Shown here: one piece after another, positions 48,704 through 60,608 of the stretch
Layout of the letters: every line of letters begins with the position of its first letter
How positions within the stretch are numbered: the first letter of the stretch is position 1
From: Tilletiaria anomala UBC 951
Taxonomy: Eukaryota > Basidiomycota > Exobasidiomycetes > Georgefischeriales > Tilletiariaceae
DNA: 64,000 bases
Direction of reading: 5' to 3'
Assembly (NCBI RefSeq): GCF_000711695.1
Contig: NW_013547008.1
Span: 124,001-188,000, forward strand
Made by a program: the position numbers and the translations under genes
The notes under the pieces: model-generated
The model's database searches: none
The model's input: the letters and a program-made list of their open reading frames with translations, nothing else
Told to the model about the DNA's origin: nothing

Positions 48704-51700
48704 TTACCGGTCGAAGAGAAGCTTGCGGGGTGGTGGAATGGAAGGCTGGGCGCTCACAAGCGCAGGAAGACCTGTGCCCAATCCTTTGGCTGGATTGCCC
48801 ATAATGATGCTCTCGCTGACGCCCTCGATGTAGTCGGTCTTACCGAACAGAGCGGCGTCGAAGAGATGATCGGTGGTCTTCTCGAACGAGGCCAACATCA
48901 GCACGCTGTCCTTCATCTTGGCTACACCGAAACGGGTGATGCCGAGCACCTCGCCCTTGTACGTCATGATGTCAGCAAGGAGCATGACGTGACGAGGATC
49001 GATGCTCATGCCGTGGGACTTCATTGTCGTCTGAATTTCGTTAAAGACAGATGTGCGGGCTGCTTCAATACCGAGAATGCTGCGCATATCCATGACGTGA
49101 TTGGTCTGCGTATGTGTGCCGACGACCCCAAGTGTTGTCATGACCTGCTTAAAGCCGTAGCCCTCGACAAGGATCTTGAAAACGCCCTTGTCGTTCGACA
49201 CGACCGCCCTGTTGCACTCCGTGATACCCGAGATGACGATCTTGCCGAGCTCACGTTTGAGTGTTTTGAGGGAGTTGTACGAGTTCTCGTCGTTCCGGTC
49301 CACGTAGATGCGTATGCGATTGCGGCTCTCGATCAACTGCACGCGCTCCTCGGTGAGGCGCAGTCGTGGCGCGCGTCGGATGGCTCGAGCGATTTGCCAC
49401 GGGCTGATCTCCAGTTGCAGCTTGCGGATGGTATCCATATCGATGTGGACACCGATGAAAGCGTAATCTTTGTCCCATACTTCCTCGAAGACGGATGTGA
49501 CGTCCGCTAAGTATGTCTTTTCGATTCGACCTTTGACGATGCGCGCAGCTGCTTCACTGCTCTCGGATACCAGTTTTGTTTCAATGATGGGTGTGTTGAT
49601 AACCTTGGCCGCATTGATGATTTCCTTAATGCGCGGTACACCAAGGGTAACGTTCATCGATGCAACACCAGCAAAATGGAAAGTTTTGAGCGTCATTTGA
49701 GTTCCTGGCTCTCCGATTGACTGGGCGCCAACAGCCCCCACAGCAGTTCCTGTTGACAAGAATTGTGAGTGTTCCTTCTTGTGAGTTCAACCGCAGAGAA
49801 GCATTCACCTGGCTCCACTTTGGCGCGCATATACTTGACCCAGCACAAGTCGAGGAACTCTTTCACGCTGACTTCCTTGATCTTTGTCTTGTTGTCGACC
49901 ACGACGCGAGATTCGTCTGAGTACACGAGCAGGAGAGTCAGTATAAGGCGAGCTGGGAGCTGCGAGCGGGGATGCTTTGAATCTCACAATCTGCGCCCAT
50001 GGTCAAATCTGTGTCCTCGTCCCATTCCTCCTCTCTATCCTCTGCAGGATAAAGCCCATGCGCCTCTCTAATCGCAGCAGCTTTTTTCACAACGTGCTCG
50101 CTGATGAAGCCCCTGATCTGCTGCCTGTACATCTCAGTCGTCTCCTTCGTGAAACGCGAGCTCGCCAGCTCGCGGTCGACAAACTCCTTGATCTCGTATG
50201 GCATGAGCCCACGCCCGGGCATATGCATGGTGATGGCCTTGGCATGCTTCCATGAGCGCTGATACTCGACCGGCAAAGCGTCGCCTTCCAGCTCGGCGGG
50301 ATCTAGGCCGTCGTCTCCGTAGATGAACTGAACAACACCGCCGACGGAGTTGCGCACGCTCGTGTCATAATGGGTGCTGAGGTCCTCGAGCGCCTTCATC
50401 AGTCGACGCGCCATGTACCCCGTCTCAGCCGTCTTGACAGCCGTGTCGACCAGACCTTCGCGACCCGAGATAGCGTGGAAGAGGAATTCGGTGGGAGTGA
50501 GACCGCTAAAGAAGCTGTTGCGCACAAATCCCTTGCTAGGTGGATCCTTGGATTTCTTAGCGAAGTGGGGTAGAGAGCGATCCTGGAACCCGTTTGGTAC
50601 ACGACTGCCTGCGATAATTTGTTGACCAACACATGCGACCATCTGTGCGACATTGATCTGCGAGCCTTTGCTACCGCAGACAGCCATGACCAGTGGCGCA
50701 TTGTGCCTGCTCAACTCGGTCATGCAGATCTTGCCAACATCACCACGAACGTCACTCAGGACACCGGAGATCTCCGACTCGAGCGTCTGCTCTTGGTCGC
50801 ATCCGGGTAAATTGGTTAATTTCCCCACCTTGGCCTTCTCGATGAGATCCAAACACTTTGTGTACGCTGTCTCAACTTTTGCGTCCTTGGTGGTCCGCAG
50901 GCGGTGACCCGGCATAACATCATTGATACCGAGCGAGAAGCCTTGGTTGGCAAGCCAGCGAGCGCACATCTTTGCAAGTCGATTCATCGCTTCAATCGCA
51001 ACATCTGTGCCATAATCGCGAAGCATGACACCGAAAACACTGTTCTTCTTGCCATCGCCAACTGTCGCCTTGTCCATCACGCCGCACATGACTTCGGAGT
51101 TCTGGATGACGAGATACCCGTCGTTTGGGCTCATATCGTCGATGTAGCCCTCGTTCGGCTTCTCGAAAGTCCTACACTTGGCTTCGAGATTAACCAATAC
51201 CTGCTTGCCATTTCTCTCTTTCTTGTTCGGGCGGATGAGGCAGCTGAAAACCTGCTTTCCTGTCCATAGGCGCACAGGCTTCAAGATCGCCGGCTGAGGA
51301 ATGTCGATGTGCATCGTCGCATCGCCGAACGTGCTGCAGACTTGCGCAAATTGTTTGCGATCGAAGAAGCGATCGCGGTTAGAAATGAGGAAAGACGCAG
51401 TGATGAAATCTTGGATGGCGGCAATGAGCGGTTCACCATTACGCGGTGTGACAAGGTTGTGCTTGACGCCCATAAGAATCGTCGCTTCTGTGCGCGCCTC
51501 CTCCGTCTGCGGAACGTGCATGTTCATCTCGTCGCCGTCAAAATCGGCATTATAAGGGTTGCAAGCACACTCGTTGAGGCGAAACGTGCGCCACGGTCTG
51601 ACCTTGACGCGGTGGCTCATGATGGACAGCTTGTGCAGTGAAGGCTGACGGTTGAAGAGAACAATGTCGCCATCTCGGATATGCCGCTCGACAATGTCGC

Positions 51701-53232
51701 CATACTTCAGATTTTTTGCCGCGTCCTCACGATTGGCCATGAACTTAATCATGCGCTTGAATCCAGTGCGGCCGTCCACAATGAAGTTGGCGCCAGGATG
51801 TACATTTGCACCATTCAGTACTGCCTGGCGCATGTGCCCCATATTGTGCTCAAACACCTTTTCCGGATACGTGAGCACTTTGGCCACCCGTTCCGGCACG
51901 GCAACCTCGTCGATCTTGAGATTTGGATCAGGAGAGATAACCGTTCTACCCGAAAAGTCTACTCGCTTGCCACTCAGGTTCCCTCGGAACCTGCCCGTCT
52001 TGCCCTTCAGCCTTTGACAAAAACCGCGAATGGGTTTGCCAGGGTTGGGCCCGAGATTCAGACCCGGTTGCTCAGAATTGATGTAGAGCGCCACCGTCGT
52101 CTGCACAAAGTCCCATTGCTCCATCAGCTGCGAAATTGGTGCGCCTCGCGCAATGCTCGTCTTTACAAGGGCATTGGCAAAGACGATCTCAGCGATCTTG
52201 ATAGTCAGATCGTCCTCATTCGTATTCGCCTCTTGTGCAACGGCGGGGCGGATACAAACGGGAGGAACGCAGACGTATTGCCAGATATACTCCTCTGGCC
52301 GGCCGTGTTCGGGTCGCAAGCCGAGCAGCTCGCAGTCCTCGTCGCTGATACGCTTGAAGAGCTCCATGACTTTGAGAGCATTCAGATCCTCATGCGCCTT
52401 GCTGAGATGTTGTTTGATTTCACCGCCGCTGCCTGGCCCTGAGCCACCGGTGCTGATCATGTGGTCAAAGGACTTGTGGAAATGCCGCTGCTCATCGGCA
52501 GCCTTTTTGTTTCGAAATCTCTCGTGAACGATGCGCAAGTTCGTGACCTTCTTGACGGTCCCATTCAGAGCACCGCAGTACGGACAATATAGCACTTTGC
52601 GCGCTGCTTGGTTGACCTTCTTGAAGGTTTGTGTGCGGGCCAGATTCTCAAGTTGAGGTCTGCGAAAAGCTTTGAGATATTTGCGCCTGTCTTCTTCGTC
52701 CAGGAGAACGGCCGAGCAACTCTATGAGCGGGATGTCATAAAGATTGGCAGATGTTTCATGCGTCAGCTTCTTTGCGCGAAGATACATGATGCCTCTAAG
52801 CTACTCACCTTGCAAATGATCTGTAGGATCTGGACAATGTGCTTGAAGAACCCAACGTGGTAGACGGGGAGGACAAGCTTGATGTAGCCAAAGTGGCCAA
52901 TGCATTCGGACATGTGATGTCCACATGTCTGACAAGTGGCAGATTTGTCCCAGATACCCTAGGAGGCAGCATAACGAGCGATTGCGCCTTGGTGTCAGGC
53001 AAACGGGTTGCTTTGCCCCATCGAGCACACGAAAATGCCCTAGGGAATCACTCACTAGTCTTTGGTCATTTGGCCCTCCCACCATCGGCTTCCTCTCAGT
53101 AGTCCCTTGCTGGTACAAACTGCGATCGATGACCTCCATCTGCGACATCTCGACGATCTCCTGCTGAGACAACACGCCGAACTGAATGCCCTTGATGCGC
53201 TTGGGCGCGTCCGACGCAACGAGCTCCTTCAT
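48704..53232 (-). CDS. RPC160: RNA polymerase III largest subunit (Rpc160/RPC1)
   Basis: Five exons, 53056-53232, 52809-52958, 49988-52721, 49809-49916 and 48704-49749, give 1404 residues, the normal family size. The clamp zinc motif reads [16 protein letters not shown], followed by the second zinc pair CPYCG. The catalytic loop is [10 protein letters not shown], with magnesium bound by its three aspartates, preceded by [17 protein letters not shown]. Bridge-helix and trigger-loop regions are present ([21 protein letters not shown] and [29 protein letters not shown]). Features such as [38 protein letters not shown] and the Pol III-type N-terminus ([12 protein letters not shown]) separate it from Rpb1 and Rpa190. 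The polymerase makes tRNAs such as those in this window, plus 5S and U6. Its start faces the UNC-45/She4 gene. Confidence 0.97.
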
Positions 53233-53646
53233 CTTTGCTCCAACGCAAGCTTCCGCTCAGCTAGGTGGACCTCCCACCGTCTTCGCCGACTTTGGCCCCT
53301 ATGCAAGCTAATTTACGCAGCCTCAGAAGTACCCTGAAACCTCCGAGCTATCGTTCCAGAGGCGCTTGCGGCTTGAACCTCAGGCGAAGGAGAGTCTGTG
53401 TGCCGAATACCACGATGAGTTGTTCGAAAAAAATGTCCCAGCAGGAGAGGCTATTGGCCATGGCCATTACGTAAACAACATAGCTCCAACCACCACCAAC
53501 AGTCTGTTTGCCCATCACTTGAGTTTCATTTTGTTTCTCGAGGGTTGAGTCTCCTCCATGATCCAGACGGCCGTCCACGGTGGAACAGGACTCGCTGCAG
53601 CGGACATGAGAACACTGCGGAGCACATCGTGGCACAGTTCAGCAGT
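53233..53646. other. Divergent promoter region, RPC160 and UNC-45/She4
   Basis: This is a 414-base interval. The frame of the right-hand gene stays open upstream to 53545 without an ATG. No other gene was recognised. Confidence 0.55.
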
Positions 53647-56600
53647 ATGACTGACCGCAGAGCTTGTGCAAGCGCCAGCGCTAAGAAAAATACCGCTGTC
53701 GATTTCGACGTCGCACGTCTCACCTCTCCCACCTCTGGGCTATCCATCGGCCAGTCTTCAGCAATACCTACTTTAGACGAGGACGGCGCTAGAAAATGCG
53801 TGCAAGCCTTTGCGCCGGGCGCAGAAGATGGGGGCTCGAAAGAAACAGGGAAGAACGCTTCCATGACGAAAGCGATGAGCATGATCACCATTGCGCGCCA
53901 CCTGTTCCTGCTTCAGGATTCAAGCGCTGAAGCAGCTAGCAACAGCAGCAGCAAGACACAGTCGAATCAGGATGAATCAATATCAATTACTTCAAGACTA
54001 TTTTATCTAGTGCTTTCGCCCTTGTTGCACCAACAAACTTCAGAGGGTGCCGCCAATTTGACAAATTTACGGACTGTCTACCGCTTTCTCTCAGCACTCT
54101 TCGCCCTCTCGTCGCCACTCGCAATTCAGATCATTGCGCATTTGCAAGATGCAGTCGAGGAGGACCCAGGGGAAAGGATACTGCTCCAACCACCATATAT
54201 CGATACTGATCTTGGCGGCGCAGAAGCAGAAGCAGACTGGGTTGAAATGCTCTCAACTGGCCTTTCGGCAGGGAAAGGTGGATTTCGCTCCTTGCTCTTG
54301 GAAAGTTCCAAATCAGGCGCAGCACGAGGCTTTCTCAGCCAATTGCTTGAAGACCTCATAGATGAAGGAGAGCTCATGATGGGAGAAAAAGCCGGGAAAG
54401 TAGGAAGGCTGGAGGAAAGCAGTGCGTTCCTGCACAAGGCCCGGGCCACGCTGTACGCTCTTCTCATAAGGCTCAAGCTCAGCAGAAATATCGGACTCAA
54501 GAATGGAGCGGTTCAACAGCTCATAGATGTTGCAGCCGTCTCTGACTCTTCTACTGCTGATGTGGCAAGGAATGCGACAGAGGATGATCAAGCTGTGAAG
54601 TTTTGCACGGCACTTTTCCCTTCCATCGGCGATAACGCGGCTTCCAACGAAGATGCACTGAGATCTCCACAGATCCTCCTACTACCCTTGCTTGAATTAC
54701 TCAGCCTTCTGCTGCTCTCACCAAGTGGAAAGCGCAAGAGTGAGCTAGCTAGCGCAAAATCGGCGCCACTACTCTCCTTTCTCGCAAGTCTCACGCCGTT
54801 GATCGCCAAGTCACGAGCTGCCCTTTTCCCCAACCGTGCAGCTTCCTCCTCCAATGCTTCTTCAATGTACGAAATCGATGCGAGACTCTTTTTGGGATTT
54901 ACTGTGCATAGTGCATCAGTCGCCCGATTCGATACGTCGCTGCAATTTCTCATCCTCTCCATCTTGCAGTCCATCACGCGGTACCCGCCGCTCTTGTCCG
55001 CCGAGCAAAAACAGATGCAGCGACTGAAAAAGCTAGCTGAAGCAAAACAGCGTGCTGCTAGTGCTGGCAGCGATGCTACTAATGGCAATGGAACAGCGAA
55101 CGGTGCATCTGCACTCGAAGAAGAGGAAGAGGAACCATCCTCGGAGGTCGACAAGAGGTGCAGATGCGTAGTCGAAGCTGGTGTCACAGCGCTGCTTGTG
55201 GCAATCACATTCGCGGGATCGCCTACTTCATCTATCGGTGTAAGCAAAGGCGCAGGAGGGACTGAAGAGGGAGGAGGCTCGCTCAACCCGTCGCCTGCCG
55301 TGCGTGAACAGCTCGTGGATGTTTTTCACGCACTAGTGACGCCACAGGACAAGTTGCTGCGCGGCAAGCTGGCGCAACAAGGTGGCAATCGGGCTATTCT
55401 CGCTCTTAGCAGCAGCCATGCTCATGCTGATAGTGAGACGGCGAATGGCGCAGATGAAGAGTCCACGGCTCAGGCCGCGAGCAAGCGCGCGACCCAAGCG
55501 CTTGCGAAGCTGTTGATCACGGCAAATCCAGTCCTGCTCTTCACGCCGGCACAGCTGCAATCCGTCTCTGTAGCACTGTGCAGGCAGCTCTGGCTAAGCC
55601 CCAGCTCGACGAACCTTCAGCGCTTCGAGGCCAGCTTGGCGCTTACGAATATCGCGAGTGCTGGGCCAGAGTATGCGAAGGCGATTGCCGGCTCAAAGCT
55701 TCGCGTCTCTATTTTGACGAAGAAGGGCGGGGGCAATCAGAAAGCTGAGGCTGTTGGAGAAGACTTGACGCTTCGAGAGGAGTTGGACGGCCGGATCATG
55801 CTCGAGGACAACAAGATGCTTCAGCGCGCCTATGTCGAAATGCTGTGCAACCTGCTGGTTGACGAGCAAACTTTCGCATACTGGGCTGGTGAGCCGGCGC
55901 CACAGCAAGCAGCGCGATGTGGCGCATCGGGAAGCGCATCCGGCGCAGGCAGCGTTGGAGCGCGCATGGAGAAGGCAAAACGCCGAATACACCTACTCGT
56001 TGCTCTCTGTGCGCCGCTCAGTGCTGGGGCTGGAACTTGCACTCAAGCGGGAGGCACCGACGCGAAGAAAGGCGAAACGAGTTTGGCGACACGTCTAGCT
56101 GCGGCTGGTAGCCTTGCCTCACTTGTGTCGACACCAACTATGTGTGCCTTGCTCCTGTCGCTCAAACCAAGTACGATCAATATTCTCGCCCGCCTCATTC
56201 ACCCTGGTACGCCATTCGAGCGGTGCGCTTCATCTTCCACTGCTGCTACCATCGACGACGCGTCTCGCTTCTTGGATGTCACTGATGGCGAGGATGACGA
56301 CAACACCCTTGCGGAAGCACAAAGCTGGCGCAATTTGCAAGAGGAAGAGGAAGAGAACGGAGAGGGGATCGACGAGGAAGCCGAAGCTGCTGCCGAACTG
56401 GTCGACCTCTCTTCAAGCCCCCAAGGGGCCGAGCACGCGCGCGCATCACTGGCCATACGCGGCATCACGATCCTGCATTGCTTATCGCAATACCTTGCCT
56501 GGATCGTCTCTTCGTCGTCGTCTGCTGCCATCTCGCCTGGCGCCGCACCCAATGGTGAGGGCGATCGGTCAGCAGCGATCGAACAGGCCAAGTCGTCGCT

Positions 56601-56787
56601 TGTGCGTAGCGGCCTTGCCGCAGCTGCCAGACAAGTAGCGCTGTCGAGTGCGCGTGCACGAATGGCCTTGCCTGCGCTGTCGCAAAAACGAGAACTGCAA
56701 GAACTCGCAAGGATGCAGATGGAGATCGCCAACTTCAGCCTTGAATGCTTGAAAGCTCTCAAGAGCTGTGGGGTCAATGTATCATGA
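53647..56787 (+). CDS. UCS-domain myosin chaperone (UNC-45/Cro1/She4 family)
   Basis: One open frame gives 1046 residues from the ATG at 53647; the frame continues upstream without an ATG, so a short 5' exon is possible. The protein is built of helical armadillo-like repeats. The C-terminal half matches the UCS domain that binds myosin heads: SLALTNIASAGPEYAKAI, then MLQRAYVEMLCNLLVDEQTF near residue 730 and LAAAGSLASLVSTPTMCALL. No TPR domain is visible at the N-terminus, as in fungal Cro1, She4 and Rng3 and unlike animal UNC-45. Family members support type II and V myosins in cytokinesis and transport. Several acidic and Ser/Ala insertions (for example around residue 480) lengthen it. Confidence 0.85.
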   Translation: MTDRRACASASAKKNTAVDFDVARLTSPTSGLSIGQSSAIPTLDEDGARKCVQAFAPGAEDGGSKETGKNASMTKAMSMITIARHLFLLQDSSAEAASNSSSKTQSNQDESISITSRLFYLVLSPLLHQQTSEGAANLTNLRTVYRFLSALFALSSPLAIQIIAHLQDAVEEDPGERILLQPPYIDTDLGGAEAEADWVEMLSTGLSAGKGGFRSLLLESSKSGAARGFLSQLLEDLIDEGELMMGEKAGKVGRLEESSAFLHKARATLYALLIRLKLSRNIGLKNGAVQQLIDVAAVSDSSTADVARNATEDDQAVKFCTALFPSIGDNAASNEDALRSPQILLLPLLELLSLLLLSPSGKRKSELASAKSAPLLSFLASLTPLIAKSRAALFPNRAASSSNASSMYEIDARLFLGFTVHSASVARFDTSLQFLILSILQSITRYPPLLSAEQKQMQRLKKLAEAKQRAASAGSDATNGNGTANGASALEEEEEEPSSEVDKRCRCVVEAGVTALLVAITFAGSPTSSIGVSKGAGGTEEGGGSLNPSPAVREQLVDVFHALVTPQDKLLRGKLAQQGGNRAILALSSSHAHADSETANGADEESTAQAASKRATQALAKLLITANPVLLFTPAQLQSVSVALCRQLWLSPSSTNLQRFEASLALTNIASAGPEYAKAIAGSKLRVSILTKKGGGNQKAEAVGEDLTLREELDGRIMLEDNKMLQRAYVEMLCNLLVDEQTFAYWAGEPAPQQAARCGASGSASGAGSVGARMEKAKRRIHLLVALCAPLSAGAGTCTQAGGTDAKKGETSLATRLAAAGSLASLVSTPTMCALLLSLKPSTINILARLIHPGTPFERCASSSTAATIDDASRFLDVTDGEDDDNTLAEAQSWRNLQEEEEENGEGIDEEAEAAAELVDLSSSPQGAEHARASLAIRGITILHCLSQYLAWIVSSSSSAAISPGAAPNGEGDRSAAIEQAKSSLVRSGLAAAARQVALSSARARMALPALSQKRELQELARMQMEIANFSLECLKALKSCGVNVS

Positions 56788-56961
56788 GTGCATCGGTGGA
56801 AATATAAGGCGAAGCGAATGTAGCATATCAAATCGGAAGAGTCTTATGAATGGTACAAATGCAAGCCAGACTATGGTACATAACAGCGCGGATAAGAGAG
56901 CCAAGGAGAAGAGGGAAATGAGAAATGAGAAAGAAAAGGAGCGAGCTGGTGAACCCGCCTC

Positions 56962-58783
56962 TCAGGCCTTGCCTGCCTTCTTTGCCTTCTTTTCGGCTTT
57001 TCGTCGTGCCTTCTCGGCGTCCTTGGCAACCTTGTCCTCCTTGGTCTTCTTCTCCTTGCCGTCGCTATGCTTGCTCTTCTTTTCCTTCTTTTCCTTCTTC
57101 TCTTTCTTTTCCTTCTTTTCCTTCTTGTCCTTCTTACCCTCTTTCTTAGACTTTTTGTCGGCCAGATCCGAGGCGCCGAGTACGTTGGGCATGGGCGCTT
57201 TGCCACCTTCGGCGTCATCTTCGTCAGAATCCTCGTCGTCCTCGCCGCTTTCCTCAGCGTCCACATCCATCTGATCGCCCGCCTGCTCTTCAATCGCCGC
57301 AAGTGCCTTCTTCATCGCATCGATGTTCTTCCCCGGCGGCTTCCCCGTCTCGTAGAACGCAAGGCGCTCCTCGACCTGCACGGCCATGACCTCGCCAAAC
57401 TTGTTATTCGGCTGCCCGCCGGCGGTGACGGTGTTGTCGCTGAAGCAATCTATCCGCGCGGCGATGCTGATCTTGTTGGCCAGAAAGCGTGACATGCGGC
57501 CCTTGTTCTTTGGCGCGGCGCGCTGGATCGCAGACGCGTGGTAAATCAGACCGTACTTTGGCGTATTGCCCTTCGTCTTGAGCGCGCGGAACAGTGCCTT
57601 CTCCGCGCCAAGGATCTGCACCGTCGACGCGGGATACTTTGCCAGGTTGGTCAAAGAGCCGGCGTGCGAGATGAGCCTTGCGCCAATGACCTCTCCGATA
57701 AGAGCGGAAACCTATCAAAAACCAAAGGCAACACAGAAAGTCAGGAAATGCATCGATTGTGTACCAGAACGTCGACGCCTCACATTTGGTGCAACGAGGT
57801 GCATCTTCTCGATGAGATACTTGTGCATGTTCTTACGGTACTCGCCAAGGTTGACAACGCGATCGGCAAAGTTTTCAATGTTGATCATGTCCATCTCTCC
57901 GATCTGCGTACCCATGCTAGCCCTGCTGGCATCGAGGATGTTCCTAGCGATCGTCTCGTCGCCCGCAAGGAGCTCAGTTAGCTCCTCAATGTGCTCCTCG
58001 GAAAGGTTCTCCTTGGCCTTGATGAAGCGCGCGAGCTTGGCGTAGGTGATGTTGTCCGGCGCAAGCTTGACGAGCTCCGGGAAGTGCCAGCCGTACCACT
58101 CGCGCACGCGCATGGCGAATGTGTTGACGTCCTTATCGAGCGTGTCGACGAGGGCGATGGCCTGGATGATCATGTTGTCGGATCGGTTGACGTTGAACTT
58201 GACCTTGCTCCGCGAGTAGGAGTGCCCCAACCCGAGCTGTGCCTTCGCCATGTCGCCCTCTGAAAGGCCCTTGAGTAGCTTTTCAGAGTGTAGCCGGATG
58301 CCGCGAATCAGCTCTAGCGTCCGCTCTCCCGTGTCGCAGGTTATGCCCGTCTCGGACATGATGGAGCCTGCAAGGCCCCTCTCTGACACGCCAAGCAGGA
58401 TACTCTTGGACTTTTGCAGATTGAGTGTGATGAGCTGCTTCAGGTGGTCATTCATCACGCCTAGTGATTCGCAAGAAAGTGATCAAGAGCAGAAGTCAAA
58501 AAGATCTCGGTCAGCTCCACTACTTCGACATGTGGAGCTTGCATCTGCATAAAATCCTCTTCCTCTCACCCTCTGAGATGTCGAGACAGGTCTGCAATGC
58601 GTCTACCGCACTCTTGAATGGGCTGAACGAGACGAGTTGGACCATCTTTCCAAACTTGTTCAGGTCTTTGATCGACTCCTGCACAGCGGGCGTCTTGTTC
58701 CCGATCTCCTCCACCTGTACGCATTTGAAGATGGCGCAGCCGGTGGCCGACTCGAAGAGGATGTGGGAAGGAGTGAGCGCCAT
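56962..58783 (-). CDS. NOP56: Nop56, box C/D snoRNP core protein
   Basis: Three exons, 58570-58783, 57784-58460 and 56962-57711, give 546 residues. Nop56 pairs with Nop58, fibrillarin and Snu13 in nucleolar 2'-O-methylation complexes. The N-terminal domain starts [15 protein letters not shown] and includes [18 protein letters not shown]. The NOSIC/coiled-coil part carries [18 protein letters not shown], and the Nop domain shows [52 protein letters not shown] and [19 protein letters not shown]. The tail is acidic, then a long KKE repeat rich in lysine, normal for this family. Start wording and NOSIC details favour Nop56 over Nop58. Confidence 0.96.
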
Positions 58784-59398
58784 GGTGAAGCGTCCGTTCA
58801 AGCCACGGCGAAACTAATCTCGACTTGGACCTGGAGTTTCTTCTGCGAACGAGCCGGGTCGTTCTCTCCAGAAGCTGCTGACCGTCAAGAATGCGCTGGG
58901 TTGTGTCTGCGCCTGCGGCCAATGCTGCTGTTGTTGATGATGGTGGTAGCAATGTATGCTCTTGGTGACCATAGGGGTCCATGCGAAGAATTGGATGAAT
59001 CCCTGCCTTACCTCTAGCTGAGAAGCTGTCTCTTGCGAGTGGAAAAAATCTTTTTGCCTGGGCCGAGTGGAAGGATGTAACCCTACTTCCACTTCCCTGT
59101 TCCGCTCGAAAGGAATGGTCACGTGATGCACCCACGTCACCCTTGTCCATTTCATTCCGTTCCATTATTGAGTTGCGTGTGCGTGTAGCTACGCCGTGTC
59201 GCATAGCATAGCAGACAGCGCTGCCTACAAGGGTTAGGGGGACGCCTTCGCCTTGCTTTCATTGCTGGACTTCCTCGACAGCGTGCACGCAAGACCGATC
59301 TGCCAGTGGCCTCCTGTGCTAATAATTTGATCGACGTAGACCTGGGCGTATCTTACGACCGACGCCGCCGTCCCAAGTCCAATCGAAGCCCAGCCAGC
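58784..59398. other. Divergent promoter region, NOP56 and proteasome alpha-1
   Basis: This is a 615-base interval between start codons. An A/T tract (AAAAAATCTTTTT, about 59043-59055) lies in the middle. No gene was recognised. Confidence 0.55.
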
Positions 59399-60436
59399 AT
59401 GTCGCGCTCGGCCTTTGACCGTTACCTCACCGTCTTCTCGCCCGATGGCCGCCTTTACCAGGTCGAATATGCATTCAAGGCCATCACCTCCGCCGGACTC
59501 ACCTCCATTGCTGTCAAGGGAAAGGACTGTGCTGTCGTCTGCGGTCAACGAAAAGTTCCGGTGAGTAGCAATTCGCAGCTGCCTACGTGCAGGTCAATAC
59601 AACTCTTCGGCCTGGGGTTCGCAGTGAACAAGGGCTGACTTCAGATATGTGGTACCTACTGTATGCACCGATGATGCATATACTTGCAGGATAAACTCTT
59701 CGACGCATCGACCATCACGCACATCTTCTCCATCACCTCGGAGATCGGCTGCATCATGACGGGGCGAACCGCCGATGCGCGCTCGCAGGTGCAACGCGCG
59801 CGCTCGGAAGCCGCGCAGTTCAAGTACCAATACGGCTACAACATCCCGCCTGCGCAGCTCGCCAAGCGCATGGCCAACATCAACCAGGTGTACACACAGC
59901 GCGCGGCCATGCGCCCGCTCGGCATCTCCATGATCCTTGTCGGCATCGACGAAGACCCGGCACTCGGCCCGCAGATCTTCAAGATCGACCCAGCAGGCTA
60001 CTTTACTGGCTTCCGCGCAACCGCATCGGGGACCAAGCAGACAGAGGCGACCAATTTCTTCGAAAAGCAATTCAAGAGGAGCAACACCAACACAGCCGGT
60101 AGCGCATTAGGCGCCGTCGGTGGGGCTGGAGCCTGCGTAAGCGAAGGCGCCACGAGCGCTGCCGCATCCGCCGCTGCATCCTCCGCACCAGATGCCGCAG
60201 CGATGGAAGCGGAGGAGATCTCGCGCAGCTTGAGCAGACAGGCCGTCCTCGAGCTCGCCGTGCAGACGCTCTCCACGGTGCTTGCGCAGGATCTCAAGGC
60301 AAGCGAGATCGAGATCGGCATCGTCAGCAGCGAGGAGTTTGGAGACCGGTACAAGGGCGAACATGTTGGCAGGTTCAAGACGCTTGAGGAGGAAGAGATC
60401 AACGCCATCCTCGATTCGCTCGCAAATCGGGATTGA
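59399..60436 (+). CDS. SCL1: 20S proteasome alpha-1 subunit (Scl1/PSMA6)
   Basis: Two exons, 59399-59560 and 59690-60436, give 302 residues. The alpha-type N-terminal signature [28 protein letters not shown] gates the core particle channel. [23 protein letters not shown], the [18 protein letters not shown] helix and [21 protein letters not shown] fit Scl1/PSMA6. The end, [18 protein letters not shown], is also typical. Yeast and human forms are about 245-252 residues; the excess here is an Ala/Ser/Gly-rich insert of some 45 residues at about 186-230, between the FEKQFK helix and the next helix. Alpha subunits have no catalytic threonine, as expected. Confidence 0.95.
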
Positions 60437-60608
60437 CGCGGGCATTCATCATCACGAAGCACGTGGAGAGAACAGGGGCGATCATGTAATGACATTTGAA
60501 TCGTAAAGTTCTACAATTGTCTCCGTGTGGCCTATGGCAAGAATGCTGGCGGTGGTTCGGATGGTGCGCGTTGGCAAGCCCCGGGCGAGTTGCCGCGTGC
60601 TGCAACCA

